Source: an uncultured Taibaiella sp. (GTDB lineage: Bacteria > Bacteroidota > Bacteroidia > Chitinophagales > Chitinophagaceae). Taken from it: a stretch of 21,162 nucleotides of DNA. Position numbers and translations under genes: made by a program. Under the pieces are notes generated by a model. That model did no database searches, had not been told where the DNA came from, and saw only the letters and a list, made by a program, of their open reading frames with translations. The stretch lies in assembly GCA_946886975.1 (NCBI GenBank), contig CAMPJV010000009.1, forward strand, positions 1-21,162. The letters run 5' to 3'. Of the stretch, positions 1 to 8,861 are shown in pieces; position 1 is the stretch's first letter; each line of letters opens with the position of its first letter.

Positions 1-2
1 GA

Positions 3-518
3 GACGCATATAGGTTCTATTACTATCCAAAACTCAATACCTATTACGACTTTCAGAATGGTGATTTTGTATATACCATGGATGGTGGGGAACACTGGCA
101 AAAAAAGAAGCCCAAGAATGCAAAGTTGCCGGAAAAGTTAAGCCAGAAGGTCTTGATCTCAGGGCCTGTTCCTGATATCTGGCGCTTTAATGAAGAGCAT
201 CGGAAAAAACACAATGGCGTAAACACTAATTATCTGAGTAAGGAAAGCTCCGCCCAACAGACAGAAATAAAAGAAACTGCAAATAAATCCCCAAACACAA
301 GTGAGACCGCTGGTCAGGAACAAACGATAACCACCCCGCTGGTGAATGAAGAGGAGCCTCTCGTTTCTGTAAAGGAAGTAAAGATCAAAAGGAAGCCGGT
401 TCAGCAGCTCCCGGAGGATGAATGGGAGGCTGATATGCACATAGAAGCAGAAAAGCTGCTAAACAAAGGCAAAAAGGTCTTCTTAAAAGAAGTCATTGAG
501 GTAAGCGATTCTTTATAG
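3..518 (+). CDS. Hypothetical protein, 5'-truncated by the window edge
   Basis: The reading frame is open from the first bases of the window through an internal ATG at 78, with no stop, so the gene probably begins upstream of the window. The stretch before that ATG reads as ordinary protein rich in aromatic residues (RFYYYPKLNTYYDF) and continues into TMDGGEHWQ. Tyr-rich segments of this kind recur in uncharacterised Bacteroidota proteins. The remainder (from about residue 50 of the visible part) is hydrophilic, rich in Lys, Glu, Thr and Ser and probably disordered, with a charged C-terminus. No signal peptide or membrane segment is visible in the part present. It converges on the kinase gene and their 3' ends overlap by 6 bp (513-518). 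No terminator lies between them. I do not recognise a function. Confidence 0.7.
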   Translation, partial: DAYRFYYYPKLNTYYDFQNGDFVYTMDGGEHWQKKKPKNAKLPEKLSQKVLISGPVPDIWRFNEEHRKKHNGVNTNYLSKESSAQQTEIKETANKSPNTSETAGQEQTITTPLVNEEEPLVSVKEVKIKRKPVQQLPEDEWEADMHIEAEKLLNKGKKVFLKEVIEVSDSL

Positions 519-2393
519 TCCTGAGTCTCTGCTATTGTATTCATCCAGGAGCCTTTGTGCGTCAGGGTCCCCTTCGAGGGAGGCATCGACAAGCAGAGCC
601 GATCCTTTCTCAACATTCTCAGAGATCTCACATCGTGAATAGCTTTCAGCTTTCAGCCTGTCAGGATCGTCGGCGAACAGCAGAAGAAAGCCAAGCGTCT
701 TCTTTGCAGGCGTATAACCTTGCTCAGCGGCCGAATTGAGCATTTTAAGTGCTTCGTCACATGAAAGCTTATTGTTCTGATCCTGCAGGGCCAGCGTGCC
801 GGAGTAATACAAGGCCTCTGGAACGTTTTGCTTTATGAGCACATCGTAAATAGCAAGGGCGTCGCTCGTCTTCCCCTTTGAAACCAGAGTGCGTGCCTCC
901 TTAAGCCGATCGCGGATGTCGTCAATGGAGAGTGTTACATCCTCCTCCTTGTTCGTCTTCTGCCATTCGGCTAATGGTTGTAAGTCCTTTTTCAATACCC
1001 ATCCCTTAGAGCTCTCGCCGCTGCTATTCGTAAACTCCGTATATATGAAAGTGCCTTCTTCATCCAGAGCCTGTATTACTTCATTGGAAGGGATCAGGTA
1101 TGCCGCCCGACGTGTGGCTGGGTCTGGCTTATTATGAAAATAAGCCCGCGACGCGATTACCTTATACTTGCCAAACTCCTTTTTAGCGACCGTTTTAACC
1201 GCAGTAGTTTTGTCCGAAGCGGAGGGGCTGTCATTCTGCAACGATTTCACAAGGAAGTAGCCTCCGATCAGGCCACCAAGGATAACTGCGGTCAAAAGAA
1301 GGCCTGAGGACTTCTGCTTTGGAGCCGGTTTTTGCACAGGTGGTGGTACAGACGTCCTGCTGTCCCTAAGGGAATAGGAGCTTGCAAGCGCCTGTTGATG
1401 TAGCTTCTCATTTTCCTCCTTCAGCCGTCTGTTTTCATCCATCAGTCTTGAAAGCTCTGCCTCCTTTCCTCCTTCAATGGCAGTAGTCGATGTGCTGTTG
1501 TGCAACACGTACTGGTGAAGCTCTGTACCGTTTGCAAAGCGCTTCTGAGGTTTTTTGTCCAGGCAGCGGTACACCAATGCAACTAACCATTGGGGTACGT
1601 TCATTTCCCGTTCGCGCTGTTCTTCAGGCCAGGAGGATGGAAGATTCTGTCGGCGTAGCGCCAGCATATCAGGTGGAGGTGTCTCCATGTGGGCCACCAT
1701 CGTCTGGTTCCTTGCAGTTTCGCTCCTGTCCTTCAAAGGGAACGGCACCTGCCCTGCCAGCAATTCGAAAATGATCACTCCGAAGCTATATACATCGGTC
1801 TGGAAAAGAGTTTCCCCATTACCCTGCTCGGGCGCCATAAACTCTATTGCCCCCGCATGCCGAAGGCTGGTCCTCCTTTGCTCGTCAGACATTATCGCAA
1901 GGCCAAAATCCAGCAGCACATAATTGCCTGTGTGTATGTTGAATTTTACATTGTTACTCTTAATATCACCATGCTTGATGTCTGCCTTATGACAATGCTC
2001 AAGGGCATGAGCCAGATGCTCAGCCAGCTTAATGGTTTCCTTTAAAGTAAATACCGGATCGTGAGGAGGCCTAAGAAGTTCCTCCAGGTCAGGACCCTCG
2101 ATGAACTCCATCTCTATGAATGGAAATGAGCCTGTTTCGGTAATGCCTGAACTGAGTATGGTCACTACGTTCGGATTCGGCTCCTCATTTACCCTTTTCA
2201 GCTTCTGCACCTCGTTCTGGAAGTCGGTAAAGTTCTTGTCCGCCGGATCTTCACTTAGTATGGGAGTTGGTAGAAGCTTTACTGCAGTGATGATCGTTCC
2301 GGTTCGCTTCGCCTTATACACTGATCCCTGACCCCCTGTTTTCAGGGCGCCCATATTCTCGAGTCCTTCCGTAATAGTGAATACTTTACTCAT
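513..2393 (-). CDS. Transmembrane Ser/Thr protein kinase with SH3-like and Sel1-like C-terminal region
   Basis: Hanks-type kinase of 626 residues, last gene of the FHA/PP2C/SEDS-PBP operon. The kinase domain covers about residues 10-295: Gly-rich loop GGQGSVYKA (20-28), ATP lysine K39 in AVK, catalytic loop HGDIKSNN with D143 and N148, DFG at 162-164, APE at 187-189. All catalytic residues are present, so it should be active. HGD replaces HRD, making it a non-RD kinase, a class that usually does not depend on activation-loop phosphorylation. A short coiled coil (about 307-336) precedes a single membrane helix (363-383). The extracytoplasmic part has an SH3-like segment (about 408-472) and then alpha-helical Sel1/TPR-like repeats (about 490-615) with motifs such as ALYYSGTLAL and SAAEQGYTPAKKTLGFLL. 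PASTA repeats, usual in PknB-type wall kinases, are absent. The ATG overlaps the stop of the upstream FHA gene by 4 bp (ATGA), implying translational coupling. Likely partners are the FHA proteins and the phosphatase of the operon. Confidence 0.93.
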   Translation of the reverse strand: MSKVFTITEGLENMGALKTGGQGSVYKAKRTGTIITAVKLLPTPILSEDPADKNFTDFQNEVQKLKRVNEEPNPNVVTILSSGITETGSFPFIEMEFIEGPDLEELLRPPHDPVFTLKETIKLAEHLAHALEHCHKADIKHGDIKSNNVKFNIHTGNYVLLDFGLAIMSDEQRRTSLRHAGAIEFMAPEQGNGETLFQTDVYSFGVIIFELLAGQVPFPLKDRSETARNQTMVAHMETPPPDMLALRRQNLPSSWPEEQREREMNVPQWLVALVYRCLDKKPQKRFANGTELHQYVLHNSTSTTAIEGGKEAELSRLMDENRRLKEENEKLHQQALASSYSLRDSRTSVPPPVQKPAPKQKSSGLLLTAVILGGLIGGYFLVKSLQNDSPSASDKTTAVKTVAKKEFGKYKVIASRAYFHNKPDPATRRAAYLIPSNEVIQALDEEGTFIYTEFTNSSGESSKGWVLKKDLQPLAEWQKTNKEEDVTLSIDDIRDRLKEARTLVSKGKTSDALAIYDVLIKQNVPEALYYSGTLALQDQNNKLSCDEALKMLNSAAEQGYTPAKKTLGFLLLFADDPDRLKAESYSRCEISENVEKGSALLVDASLEGDPDAQRLLDEYNSRDSGL

Positions 2394-3184
2394 TTGCTGT
2401 TGTCTCCTTCCGTTGCATAGTTAAAGGCCAGTAATGCGGAATCTCCCAACATTATCTGATCGCCGTCATTGAGATGGTGGCCAATCTCCGTAGTCTGTAG
2501 CTTTATGATTGTTCCGTCAGGTCTCCGCACTTTGATCTTGTTGCGCGGAGGAACTCCCCCCTCGTCAGCATAAAGGTAGAAGCATGCCTCAGCCGGATTC
2601 CACTCAATATGAGCGTGCTGACGGCTGACGAACTTGTTCGTATTATTCTCGTTGCCGGAAGGAAAGGCTATCGTGTTTACCCGCATAAAGCCATCTGCCG
2701 TCTGCGCGTTCTTCTCACGACCAATAAAGATCTTTTGATTGCCTGAAGTAATATGATACTCTGCCTGTTCAGCTTCACCAAGCAGAACCTTTATGATCGC
2801 CGCAGTATGTTGCTGACTAAGCGAATGTTTCCTGGCGGAAATGAACAAGGCGACCGGTATACTTTCGGCCCTTATTGCTTCAGCGGGTAGCGTCTCTTCA
2901 AAAAGAACATCCATCTTCCATCCATCAGGTAAGTCAATAGCGTAATCATCTGCTATCTTCTGCACTTCTTCTCTGAAGCGCAGGGGCTGGTCAACAAAGA
3001 CTGCTCCTTCGTACAGGTGGCGGTCCTCCGGTGTTGGTGCGACGATTAGCTGCACATTACGGATGGCGCTCCCCTCCCCGCCTTCTGACCTCTTAAGCTG
3101 GTCCTTTATAAAAAGCAGCAGGTGATTACGGATACTTTTTGCATCTGTAGGCGCTTCCTGCTTATTCTGAAAAAAGTCAAACAT
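2390..3184 (-). CDS. FHA-domain protein (phosphothreonine reader)
   Basis: Soluble protein of 264 residues with a canonical C-terminal FHA domain at about 140-255. The strand IFIGRE gives the conserved GR (155-156), and SRQH (187-190) followed by AHIEW gives the Ser and His that shape the phosphothreonine pocket. LNDGDQIMLGDSALLAF matches the last FHA strands. Residues 15-115 form a separate N-terminal domain with no signal peptide or membrane helix. Its pattern (LIVAPTPEDR, then an amphipathic helix, then LPDGWKMDVLFEE) recalls the N-terminal domain of actinobacterial FhaA, but only as a structural guess. It lies 3 bp after the SEDS-PBP stop and overlaps the kinase start by 4 bp, so it is co-translated with both. 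Probable role: a cytoplasmic adaptor that binds proteins phosphorylated by the adjacent kinase. Confidence 0.92.
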   Translation of the reverse strand: MFDFFQNKQEAPTDAKSIRNHLLLFIKDQLKRSEGGEGSAIRNVQLIVAPTPEDRHLYEGAVFVDQPLRFREEVQKIADDYAIDLPDGWKMDVLFEETLPAEAIRAESIPVALFISARKHSLSQQHTAAIIKVLLGEAEQAEYHITSGNQKIFIGREKNAQTADGFMRVNTIAFPSGNENNTNKFVSRQHAHIEWNPAEACFYLYADEGGVPPRNKIKVRRPDGTIIKLQTTEIGHHLNDGDQIMLGDSALLAFNYATEGDNSK

Positions 3185-3187
3185 CGC

Positions 3188-6100
3188 TTATTGATTTACA
3201 GTATCCTGTTGAGGTGTTGCCGCACTATCAGCAGGAATATTAACTACATGTACCATACCCGTGCCAGTATCCTGAACGGGCACACCATCAAATCCTTTAA
3301 TATAACCCATTTGCCTGAGAATAGGTATCACGTTGACCCCTGCCAGATTAACCGCCACACTGGATCCTTTTGTGTTTTCTATTCTTATGCAGGTCACTAT
3401 ATGTCCTGAACCGTTCGTCTTAGGGGCAAAAAACACATACCATCCATCGTTCATCCGCCGGTTCCTCGCTATACGTTCAGGTGTACCCGTTTTTCCTGCA
3501 ACAGCAATGCCGAGCTTAGCCACTTTAGGAGCGCTCTGCTTCTTCATGTAGTCGGTCATAAGGGCCGCTGCTTTGGGGTCTTTTATGATCTGGACTCCCT
3601 TTTTGGTAGGAAGCATTGAATCTGAGACTCTGAATATGTAGCGGTTTGGCATCATGACTCCGCCGTTTGCCACCGCCGACACAGCCCGAGACATAGCGGC
3701 AGGGGAAGCGATAAGTTCTCCCTGTCCCCAGGCCATGCCAGAAATACCTCTGCCTCTTGTTCTTACAATATTGTTCGGGTTATAGGATTTACGACTTTTA
3801 AACTCAGTCTCTCTCCAGAAGTCCATCCATTTATCCTGCTGAACGGTGTTACTCAGGTTACCTTCGAAATAGTAGCCGCCCACACCACGAAGGAACATCC
3901 CGGTTTGCATATAAAGCAATGCCATCTGTTCCTCTAATTGAGTTTCGTTGGCAAGACGAATAAAGAACGGGTTGTTGGAACGGACAATTCCTCTCTCTAT
4001 ATTGATCACTCCTGCCTCATCTGGTTCATAGCCACGGGTGCGAATGAGGTCACCGGGCCGTACTACTATGTTCTTCTTAGCCGCGGCGAGTCCTAACTTA
4101 TTGAACGCGGCTAGAGCGGTTATGATCTTCGCTGTAGAACCTGGCTGGGTCGCATGAGTGAAACCTATATCAGAGGTAGTGATCCAGAACGGAAGTCTGC
4201 TTTGCTCTGAAGCAGTCAGCAGCATCTTTTCTGGTTCGTCTAAAGCAGGCAGAGGATAGGCTGCAGAAGCCAGGACGTCACCGTTGGATGCATCCATCAC
4301 GACCACAGATATTCGGCTGTTCTTCAGGCTGTCCAGGTTCTGGAGTGAGGTGTTGAGCCTGGTCTGAAGGGTTGCATCTACAGTCATCTGCACATCCCTG
4401 TTCCTTTTCTTGAACTCTTCAACCTCATGGCTGTTGATGCCGGCGAGAAGTAAAGGAGCTAGTGCGCTGTAGTCCCTTTTCAGTACCGTCATTTCGGTGG
4501 TCTGGGGAGGCAGGAATCGCTCCTTACGAAACTTCGTGGCTGTTACCTGGAAGTTTGTCTCTGGTGTTGGGAAGCCGCGAAGTTCTGCCAGGTGCTCGTA
4601 TTCCGCGAAGTAGCCATTGGTGCCACCCATAAACATGCCGGTATTCAGATCTCCTACCCAGAAGAACATCTGTTCTGCAAACGGATAGAACCGGTCCAGC
4701 CTTTGATGAATCATCGCATCCAGCTTTCTTGCATCAATGCCGAGGGACACCAGCGTTGCCTTCTGAGCAGCGACAAGCTCCTGCTTGCTGGTGGCGAGTA
4801 TCTTCCCTGTACGGTCATACAAGGTGCCGGCGCCAAGTCGGTTCATAAGAATTGCAATACGCGGATTGTAACTGAAGATGCGAGCCCCGCTTCTGTCTGC
4901 TACGAGGGCAGGCCGTACGATCCACTTCTCACTATTGAACAGGTAACGTGAGATGTTAATGCCTAACAACATAACACCGACCAAGGCTGCCGCAAGAGCA
5001 GGCACCAGGTTTACATCCTGCTGTTTTGAAATGTATTGCATCTGGACCTCCGATCCACGTATATGGGAGGCGGAAAGCAGAAAGCCGGCGGCAAGCATAT
5101 TCAGAATTAAAGACGAGCCCCCGAAACTCATGAAGGGCAACGAAACTCCAGATAATGGCAGGGCACCAATGGAACCACCAGCTATCAAAAGGAACTGGAC
5201 AAAAGTCGCAATGCCTATACCTGAACATAGATAGAAGAGGAATGACCTGCCCGTTTGCCTGCCGATGATTATTGACCGGTGCAGGTAAATAAGGAACAGA
5301 ATAAAAACGCATAGTATACCTGCCCAGCCAAATTCCTCACCAACAGCAGGGAGGATCATGTCTGTATGCGCTTCCGGAATAGTCTTGGAAAAACCTTCAC
5401 CTATACCCTGCCCTGACACCCCGCCACTCGACATGCCCCATATAGCATTGGCAATGTGGTCACCGCCAAATACCTCATTGTTCCAGGGGTCCTGCCAGAT
5501 AGCTTTACGATCAACCAGCCGCTGCATAGGACCTGGAATCACGCGCGCGAGGAAGGGCATTTTGTCCAGCAGCAGAAAGCCTGCCATAACTACAAGGATC
5601 ATCACAGACGACTCGCTTAAACCTTTGCGAACGAAGAAGGAAGTCAGGAAGACAAGCAGCACAACAACCCCGGTAGCAATCCAAACATTTTTCAGTATCC
5701 AGATGGCAAGCACATAGAGAACTACCGTGCCTATGGCATAGACGAAATCTCCTCTCGAGAAGGAGAAAAGTATGATGAAGGTAAAGCAGCACACCATTGC
5801 CGGACCGAGGTCGCCAAGCGTTAGGTAGAGAAAGATGGCCACGAGAATCGCAATAAGCGCAAACCGAAAGAACGACCAGCGTCTATGCCAGTGGGCGTAC
5901 TCTGAAATGAACTTTTCATTAGTAGTCAGGAAGCCCGCAAGAAATATAAGGAGCAGAAACTTAACCACCTCGCTGGGCTGGAAGCCGAATAGATTGACCT
6001 TTACTCCGCTTCCTTCAGGACCTGTACCGAATAGTATGGTTAAGATCAACAGACCTGCAGCAATGATCGCCCAGGGGAAGCCATTGGCGGCGCGGCGGTG

Positions 6101-7345
6101 ATCCTTCAACACAAAGAGCCGATACACGGAAGAGTCGGTTGTGAATATCCGCAGGTCGAACAAGAGGATGACAACTATGCAGGCTATGCCGCCGAGGAAA
6201 TAATAAAATGTACTCTGTGCAAGAAAACGGTCACGTAGAGGGTCTTGCAAACTGAAAAGTGTGAGGATGGATATCCCGGTAAGGAGCATCAGCACTGGCA
6301 GGATGAGCTGATCTGCCTTAGGGAAAGGGAAGGTACGGATCAGGTGCAGTAGTAAAATGGCGACGAGGAAAGTGAAAGCAATGATCGGGTACCACTTAAT
6401 CACCTCCTCTGGCGTCCTGACAATTAGCGCCTTTTCCCGCTTGAGGTTGTTGAAATCGCGGGTGGCAAATAATCTAAGGGTGTGAGGCGCCTGGCGAAAG
6501 GTAAGCTCTGCATCATCGTCGAGCGCCTGAACGCCTTTTGAGGAGCCGAACTCAAATCCCGGCTTCAAAGGCAGGACTTCATACCCTTTGCCATCAGGCA
6601 AATGATCAAAACTAAACTCACCCTTACTGTCCGTACGGGCGTACACGGTAATGGTTTGGAGTTTTCGCCGACCAGACGAGTCGAGGAGATAAAGCTTTTT
6701 TACTTGTCCCTGCACGTCCGTAGCGAACCTAACCTCTTCTTCGGATGTTTCACCACTGTAAAGGCTGTCCTCAGGGACAACCATGTTCAGGCGAAGCAAT
6801 ACGCCCGCTACAGGATCATCTTCCTGATCGAGAATTTCGCCGCTAATGCTATACTTGCCCATTCCTGCGTCAGCAGATGCAGTCAGGGCAGCAGGTGCTT
6901 TGGCTTCCTTTTCATAGAGCAGAGAGTCATCACCAGTGAAACCGATAAGATACCGCGACAGACGGGCTCTTTTCTTATAGGAAATACCTCCTTTTGCGTA
7001 TGCTTCATCTGCATTTACAAAGAAGCGCTTCTTGTTAAGTTCACCTATGTTGTCGATGAATACATCTCCAGAAGCAAAGCCGTTCTGAATAGCCTTGCCG
7101 GCTAGTGCAACGTCGACCGGATCTTCAAAGTAGTATCTGGAAAGCAACAATTCCTGCAGACGCTTCGCAGGCTCGGGGCCATTGATGTTGACCATGCTGC
7201 CATCCCTGAGGCGTGCGGGGACTTCATCAAAGTTGACCTTCTCAATACTGTAAAGCCTGGTGAATAAAAGCGTAAGGATGACGCCTGTCAGTATCAAAAA
7301 TATCCTCTCGAGATTCCGTTCTTTCAGTCTTTCAATTAACGCCAT
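3188..7345 (-). CDS. SEDS glycosyltransferase (FtsW/RodA family) fused to class B penicillin-binding protein
   Basis: A 1385-residue protein combining both activities of a SEDS-bPBP pair. Residues 13-30 are a membrane anchor; 31-317 are predicted periplasmic and include a carboxypeptidase-regulatory-like beta module (about 165-265). After an extra helix (318-337) the SEDS core runs from about 346 to 762 with family signatures: FQPSEVVKF (455-463), the big periplasmic loop with IPEAHTDMILP whose D662 matches the catalytic Asp of RodA, and LPLSGVSLPFMSFGGSSL (729-746). A second anchor (781-803) leads to the PBP. Transpeptidase motifs are complete: STAK (S1070-K1073), SNN (1123-1125) and KTG (1285-1287). 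It should polymerise lipid II into glycan strands and crosslink them by DD-transpeptidation. RodA or FtsW alone is about 370-420 residues and PBP2/FtsI about 550-650, so this is a fusion plus an added N-terminal domain. Whether it serves division, elongation or a specialised wall cannot be told. Its start overlaps the PP2C stop by 10 bp. Confidence 0.93.
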   Translation of the reverse strand: MALIERLKERNLERIFLILTGVILTLLFTRLYSIEKVNFDEVPARLRDGSMVNINGPEPAKRLQELLLSRYYFEDPVDVALAGKAIQNGFASGDVFIDNIGELNKKRFFVNADEAYAKGGISYKKRARLSRYLIGFTGDDSLLYEKEAKAPAALTASADAGMGKYSISGEILDQEDDPVAGVLLRLNMVVPEDSLYSGETSEEEVRFATDVQGQVKKLYLLDSSGRRKLQTITVYARTDSKGEFSFDHLPDGKGYEVLPLKPGFEFGSSKGVQALDDDAELTFRQAPHTLRLFATRDFNNLKREKALIVRTPEEVIKWYPIIAFTFLVAILLLHLIRTFPFPKADQLILPVLMLLTGISILTLFSLQDPLRDRFLAQSTFYYFLGGIACIVVILLFDLRIFTTDSSVYRLFVLKDHRRAANGFPWAIIAAGLLILTILFGTGPEGSGVKVNLFGFQPSEVVKFLLLIFLAGFLTTNEKFISEYAHWHRRWSFFRFALIAILVAIFLYLTLGDLGPAMVCCFTFIILFSFSRGDFVYAIGTVVLYVLAIWILKNVWIATGVVVLLVFLTSFFVRKGLSESSVMILVVMAGFLLLDKMPFLARVIPGPMQRLVDRKAIWQDPWNNEVFGGDHIANAIWGMSSGGVSGQGIGEGFSKTIPEAHTDMILPAVGEEFGWAGILCVFILFLIYLHRSIIIGRQTGRSFLFYLCSGIGIATFVQFLLIAGGSIGALPLSGVSLPFMSFGGSSLILNMLAAGFLLSASHIRGSEVQMQYISKQQDVNLVPALAAALVGVMLLGINISRYLFNSEKWIVRPALVADRSGARIFSYNPRIAILMNRLGAGTLYDRTGKILATSKQELVAAQKATLVSLGIDARKLDAMIHQRLDRFYPFAEQMFFWVGDLNTGMFMGGTNGYFAEYEHLAELRGFPTPETNFQVTATKFRKERFLPPQTTEMTVLKRDYSALAPLLLAGINSHEVEEFKKRNRDVQMTVDATLQTRLNTSLQNLDSLKNSRISVVVMDASNGDVLASAAYPLPALDEPEKMLLTASEQSRLPFWITTSDIGFTHATQPGSTAKIITALAAFNKLGLAAAKKNIVVRPGDLIRTRGYEPDEAGVINIERGIVRSNNPFFIRLANETQLEEQMALLYMQTGMFLRGVGGYYFEGNLSNTVQQDKWMDFWRETEFKSRKSYNPNNIVRTRGRGISGMAWGQGELIASPAAMSRAVSAVANGGVMMPNRYIFRVSDSMLPTKKGVQIIKDPKAAALMTDYMKKQSAPKVAKLGIAVAGKTGTPERIARNRRMNDGWYVFFAPKTNGSGHIVTCIRIENTKGSSVAVNLAGVNVIPILRQMGYIKGFDGVPVQDTGTGMVHVVNIPADSAATPQQDTVNQ

Positions 7346-8769
7346 AGTCTGGAGGTGCCTGAATCGTTCTGTGACAAAAATGAGTCATTCATTAACCCGC
7401 TAATGCTTAGGTCCTGGGGCAGCAGGAAATTGTACTGGACAGGCACATCGCAGTTCTGGAACTTTACATTCCTGAGATGTAAGCCCTTGCTACCCGAAAT
7501 GATCGCTACTGAGAAATCCCGGAAAATGATATTCTCCAATACTACATATTGAGCGCCCGGAGAAAGTAAGAATACGGGTCCGCGGAAGGAAGAATCAGCA
7601 TCAAGGATGATCCCATTGCCATTTATAAGCAGTGAGTCGCGATCAATAAGAGTAGTGTCTGTAATGTTGATGATGGTATCGCTGGCTGCTGCGCGGAGAT
7701 AAAGCAAATTGCCGCCATGTGCCACACTATCCTGCAAAGCGGACTCTAGTGGACTCTTCTCTACCGGCGCCACCGCAGCAGGAACAATAATGTCCTGTTT
7801 CTTATCTCGCGTAAAGTACCAGACTACTACCGCTATTATGATGAGGAGCACCAACAAAGCTGCACCCAAAAGCAAGGGGTTCGGTTTCTTCCTGACTGCA
7901 CCCTCAGCACCATGGGCTTCCTGGGTCGGTTCTATCGGCGCTGGAGTTGCTTCTTTGTGATCGGGCTGTTCTCTGGCTATCTTCTCTACGATTGGCCTGG
8001 TGGCATCGTGCTTAGTGCGTTCTTTGTCATTGTGAACAAGCACCACGGTTATGTTATCCTTTCCTCCGGCATCATTAGCGGCCTTAATAAGCCTAGTAGC
8101 CTTTTGCTGAAGGGAATCCGCGCTTGTGAGCGTAGATACCATCACGGAGCTATTCACTAAATCGCTCAGGCCATCGGTGCAAAGCATCAGGATATCGCCA
8201 GGCAGGAACGGAGAGCTATCTATATCAAATGAATCAGGTTTGTTGTGAAGGTGGGGATCGAAGCCGAGGGCTTTGTTGATCTCATTTCGCTTGGGGTGGT
8301 TCATCGCGGACTCCTCCGTGAGCCTGCCGGAGTCTTCAAGGTAGCCGACAAAGGAGTGATCTTTTGTGACCTTGACGAGGGATTGATCCCGAAGAAGGTA
8401 AAGCCGGGTATCGCCAATATGGGCGTAATGGAACTTATTGTTCGCGAGGTCGGCGAGGACGACTGTGAGGACGCAGGCCATATGGGCATTGCCATTGCCC
8501 CTCTCCTTCTCCTCGGATATGCGGGAGTTGGCAAGACGAAGGGCGGCGTGAAGCGTCTGCTCAACATCTTCGAAGGGGGACGACAGAACCTCTATGATCG
8601 TGTCCCTGGCGAGAGCGGCTGCTATCTCTCCACCCTCATAGCCGCCCACTCCATCTATGGCGCAGGCAAGGATGTACTTCCCATCAAGAATATGCTGCGC
8701 TATAAAGGCATCTTCGTTGTTATCCCTGACTCGGCCGGTATCTGTAGCACCAAAGAAGTTGTCAGCCAT
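7336..8769 (-). CDS. Membrane PP2C-type Ser/Thr phosphatase with periplasmic beta-helix-like domain
   Basis: Protein of 477 residues. The PPM/PP2C catalytic domain fills residues 1-247: RVRDNNEDAF (E19, D20), CAIDGVGG (D39, G40), HIGDTRLY (117-124), KDHS (136-139), CTDGLSD (D199, D203) and GGKDNITVV (D238). All metal-binding aspartates are present, so it should be an active Mn/Mg phosphatase. A Pro/Glu/His-rich linker (250-297) leads to one membrane helix (299-319). The C-terminal 155 residues are predicted periplasmic and show short beta repeats (INITDTTLIDRDSLLINGNG, VFLLSPGAQYVVLENIIF, GLHLRNVKFQNC) spaced like the rungs of a right-handed parallel beta-helix; that fold is my inference. Actinobacterial PstP has the same catalytic-TM-exterior plan with a small exterior. 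It sits 92 bp after the degenerate FHA gene with no visible terminator, and overlaps the SEDS-PBP gene by 10 bp. It most likely reverses the action of the operon's kinase. Confidence 0.93.
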   Translation of the reverse strand: MADNFFGATDTGRVRDNNEDAFIAQHILDGKYILACAIDGVGGYEGGEIAAALARDTIIEVLSSPFEDVEQTLHAALRLANSRISEEKERGNGNAHMACVLTVVLADLANNKFHYAHIGDTRLYLLRDQSLVKVTKDHSFVGYLEDSGRLTEESAMNHPKRNEINKALGFDPHLHNKPDSFDIDSSPFLPGDILMLCTDGLSDLVNSSVMVSTLTSADSLQQKATRLIKAANDAGGKDNITVVLVHNDKERTKHDATRPIVEKIAREQPDHKEATPAPIEPTQEAHGAEGAVRKKPNPLLLGAALLVLLIIIAVVVWYFTRDKKQDIIVPAAVAPVEKSPLESALQDSVAHGGNLLYLRAAASDTIINITDTTLIDRDSLLINGNGIILDADSSFRGPVFLLSPGAQYVVLENIIFRDFSVAIISGSKGLHLRNVKFQNCDVPVQYNFLLPQDLSISGLMNDSFLSQNDSGTSRLWR

Positions 8770-8861
8770 CAGATCTATGGGATTTTCTTATTTCTCCAAA
8801 GTGGGCCAGCAGCAATAAGACGCAAAGCACCAGAAGGGAAATGGACAAGATTTGGGACATG

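Noticed and set aside
1950..1980. Kinase judged a pseudokinase because HRD is replaced by HGD
   Set aside because: The catalytic Asp, the following Lys and Asn, the ATP lysine and DFG are all present. The missing Arg only makes it a non-RD kinase.
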